Shown piece by piece: positions 18,903-20,441 of a stretch of 20,441 bases of DNA; the stretch's first letter is position 1; the number at the start of each line of letters is the position of its first letter. The stretch is taken from positions 1 through 20,441 of the IMG/VR virus record IMGVR_UViG_3300025159_000421. One strand, written 5' to 3'. The notes under the pieces were generated by a model, which was not told where the DNA came from, did not search any database, and saw only the letters and a list, made by a program, of their open reading frames with translations. The translations under genes and the position numbers were made by a program. Source of the DNA: a virus.

Positions 18903-18931
18903 TTGACAACGAATGTTAGACATGGTACAAT
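18903..18931 (+). promoter_or_regulatory. Rightward promoter P6
   Basis: TTGACA (18903-18908), 17 bases, TACAAT (18926-18931) with TGG before the -10. The inferred start near 18938 leaves a leader of about 13 bases before the ATG at 18951. No operator copy lies next to it. Confidence 0.75.
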
Positions 18932-18950
18932 TGATTTCACTGGAAGAAAA

Positions 18951-19151
18951 ATGATAAGGAACAAGCCAAAACTAGTATTAACTCAGATCGTATCTGGGGA
19001 GCGCGCATTAACTGGACTAGACAAAGACGGAAAGGTATGGACATACTTGGGAGGTGACTATGGATGGGTTGGACTAAATATGAATCAACTGACAATGGAA
19101 CAGGGTCGTAAGGCAATGGACCTCAAGCATCAACGAACTCAACAAAAATAA
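18951..19151 (+). CDS. Small phage protein (LTGLDKDGKVWTY type)
   Basis: 66 residues from the ATG at 18951, behind GGAAG and downstream of P6. The central LVLTQIVSGERALTGLD, then KDGKVWTYLGGDYGWVGL, resembles short phage proteins with a single beta-propeller-like blade motif (LyALDxxGxVWxY...W). Earlier in-frame ATGs lie upstream of the promoter and are rejected. Function is unknown. Confidence 0.75.
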   Translation: MIRNKPKLVLTQIVSGERALTGLDKDGKVWTYLGGDYGWVGLNMNQLTMEQGRKAMDLKHQRTQQK

Positions 19152-19162
19152 GGAGAAAAAGC

Positions 19163-19354
19163 ATGATTACTGAACGAACACTTCGTCGATGGAGAAGAGA
19201 ATCCCTTCAGCACCTCAATCAAAAAACAGCTCCGATCTCAGCCGCACCAGGAGCTCATAATGTGTTCTCATTGCAAATGGATGAGTTGCATAAGAGACTG
19301 TTAGTGCTAACTCAGGAACTGATGGATCAGTATTTGGTGAGGAGGGATTCATGA
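19163..19354 (+). CDS. Small hypothetical protein
   Basis: 63 residues after AAGGAGAAAAAGC. It has an Arg-rich N-terminus (TERTLRRWRRESLQHL) and a C-terminal helix (MDELHKRLLVLTQELMDQYL). It might bind nucleic acid, but no family is recognised. The stop overlaps the nuclease start (ATGA). Confidence 0.65.
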   Translation: MITERTLRRWRRESLQHLNQKTAPISAAPGAHNVFSLQMDELHKRLLVLTQELMDQYLVRRDS

Positions 19355-20352
19355 CCTTCCCAATTCCTGAGAATCCAAACTGGTGGATACTCGACTCGTC
19401 AAAGCTAGATGATTATCTAGCCTGTCCACGTAAGTTCTTCTTCACTCATATCCTTGGATGGAGGATGGATATTCCTGCTCATGATCTTTGGTTCGGCTCA
19501 GCTTGGCATAAGGCAAGAGAATGGCAGTTGCTTCACGGCTATGAGGATGTGCAAAGTGCTTACTTTGCATTCCTCAGTGAGTACCGCAAACACTTCGACC
19601 AAGAAACAGATTCAATCTATACCCCAAAGGACCCAGCTGGAGTATTAAATGCACTACTAAAGTTCCGGGATGAGAGATTCAACGATCTTATTGAGAATAG
19701 GGTTGTCGAAATAGACGGAATCAAAATGGTTGAGATCTCTGGGACTGTACCAGTAGATGAGAAAAGAGTCCTTTATTACAAGATGGACTCTATAATGGAG
19801 AGGATGTCCGACGAGATGATCTTCTCCTGGGACCACAAAAGTACTTCTGGTAGGTATATAAACTCCAGGCAGTGGACTGAACAGTTTCATCTAAGTGTTC
19901 AGAATGGAACCTATACTCACTGTCTGTTTTGTATGTTTCCAGTTGACAAAGTCCTCGGAGTGGAGTTTTGTGGTACAGGTTTTGAGTATCTTCAGCGTGG
20001 CTCAGCCAATCGCTCAGCAGGTTATCACGCAACTCTTCAGCGAGTACCTGCATTCAAAACTCCTGACCAGATGAATGTCTGGCTTTGGAACGTCCTAGAC
20101 ATAATCAACAACATAGAACGTGACGTTGATAGGTTGTCACACTGCAAGGAGAGTGATCCTGTAATGATGGCCTTTCAGCAGAATCCTAAGTCATGCACAG
20201 ACTACAAAGGCTGTCCATTTCATGACTTCTGTTTATCGTGGAGTAATCCGTTACAGCGTTGTTACGAACCTCCTATTGGTTTCAGAGTCGAGTTCTGGAA
20301 TCCTTCAGAGATGGACACAACTGTTAAGAAGAACTTGGAGTGGCCTAAATGA
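19351..20352 (+). CDS. Cas4/RecB-like PD-(D/E)XK nuclease with predicted 4Fe-4S cluster
   Basis: 333 residues. The N-terminal SKLDDYLACPRKFFF carries Cys 25. FGSAWHKAREW (48-58) is the GxxxHxxxE-like helix with His 53. KMDSIMER gives Asp 146, WDHKST gives Asp 161 and Lys 163, and QWTEQFHLSVQNGTY is the following RecB-motif helix. At the C-terminus Cys 282, 288 and 294 (SCTDYKGCPFHDFC) complete the four-Cys set used for an iron-sulfur cluster in Cas4 and AddB enzymes. It is probably a DNA exonuclease for replication or recombination. The neighbouring ligase and HIRAN genes fit this. No CRISPR array is present. Confidence 0.88.
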   Translation: MTFPIPENPNWWILDSSKLDDYLACPRKFFFTHILGWRMDIPAHDLWFGSAWHKAREWQLLHGYEDVQSAYFAFLSEYRKHFDQETDSIYTPKDPAGVLNALLKFRDERFNDLIENRVVEIDGIKMVEISGTVPVDEKRVLYYKMDSIMERMSDEMIFSWDHKSTSGRYINSRQWTEQFHLSVQNGTYTHCLFCMFPVDKVLGVEFCGTGFEYLQRGSANRSAGYHATLQRVPAFKTPDQMNVWLWNVLDIINNIERDVDRLSHCKESDPVMMAFQQNPKSCTDYKGCPFHDFCLSWSNPLQRCYEPPIGFRVEFWNPSEMDTTVKKNLEWPK

Positions 20353-20441
20353 CGAAATCAATCAAGCAAAAGTGGGCGCAGGAAAGATGCTTCCTTAACT
20401 ATGGTTCACTTCTTGGAATTGAAGCAAGATTGAGGCAAATA
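20349..20441 (+). CDS. Start of a further gene (runs off the right edge)
   Basis: An open frame of 31 codons beginning MTKSIKQKWAQERCFLNYGS, with the ATG overlapping the nuclease stop (ATGA). Too short to identify. The coupling supports it as a real gene. Confidence 0.65.
   Translation, partial: MTKSIKQKWAQERCFLNYGSLLGIEARLRQI

Noticed and set aside
19351-20352. Cas4-like nuclease considered as part of a CRISPR system
   Set aside because: No repeats, cas1, cas2 or effector gene are visible. Related nucleases are common in phage replication regions.

Overview
This window looks like part of the genome of a tailed double-stranded DNA phage (Caudoviricetes), probably known only from environmental sequence. 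The evidence is a large terminase subunit with ATPase and nuclease motifs, a helix-turn-helix small-terminase-like protein, a tail or baseplate protein running off the left edge, a long leftward late block, and a rightward early block of very small, tightly overlapping genes. No ribosomal RNA, tRNA, integrase, CRISPR array or host metabolic gene is visible. The host cannot be read from the sequence. Promoters are TTGACA/TATAAT-like and ribosome sites are GGAGG-like. A possible outer-membrane-lipoprotein spanin would point weakly to a Gram-negative host. TTG and GTG starts are frequent.

Left half (1-9085, minus strand), in order of transcription: small-terminase-like protein, SLT-type lytic transglycosylase, short lipoprotein with a C-terminal membrane segment, family 2 glycosyltransferase, SAM methyltransferase, second family 2 glycosyltransferase, large terminase, small membrane protein, secreted FN3-like protein, secreted SGNH-like protein, a 670-residue tail or adhesin protein with two Thr/Pro-rich mucin-like linkers around a LamG-like domain, and the start of a conserved baseplate or tail protein. 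Most junctions overlap by a few bases, so this is probably one operon driven from a promoter near 9103-9131.

Centre (9086-10600): a divergent control region. It holds consensus promoters, a small gene (9502-9882) flanked by inverted ~27-base repeats, a terminator, and a roughly 400-base AT-rich non-coding stretch with direct and inverted repeats that could be a replication origin or a switch region.

Right half (10600-20441, plus strand): about thirty small genes. Recognisable products are a ribbon-helix-helix-like protein, a conserved phage zinc-finger protein, an HNH endonuclease, an ATP-dependent DNA ligase, a stand-alone HIRAN protein and a Cas4/RecB-like PD-(D/E)XK nuclease with a probable iron-sulfur cluster. 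Eight or nine small proteins carry Cys-pair (zinc-knuckle) motifs. Bases 16406-17800 are visibly more GC-rich than their surroundings. This segment starts with a strongly structured RNA-like segment and holds a tandem duplication of a seven-cysteine protein, so it looks like an acquired block.

The strongest unexplained signal is a 25-base near-palindrome (halves AGTTYRAWC and RWTYRAACT around a 7-base CAAAATN centre), found nine times by eye across the window. Two copies sit at exactly the same distance upstream of near-identical consensus promoters, others adjoin start or stop codons, and two lie within genes. This is the footprint of a genome-wide phage regulator whose gene is not obvious here.
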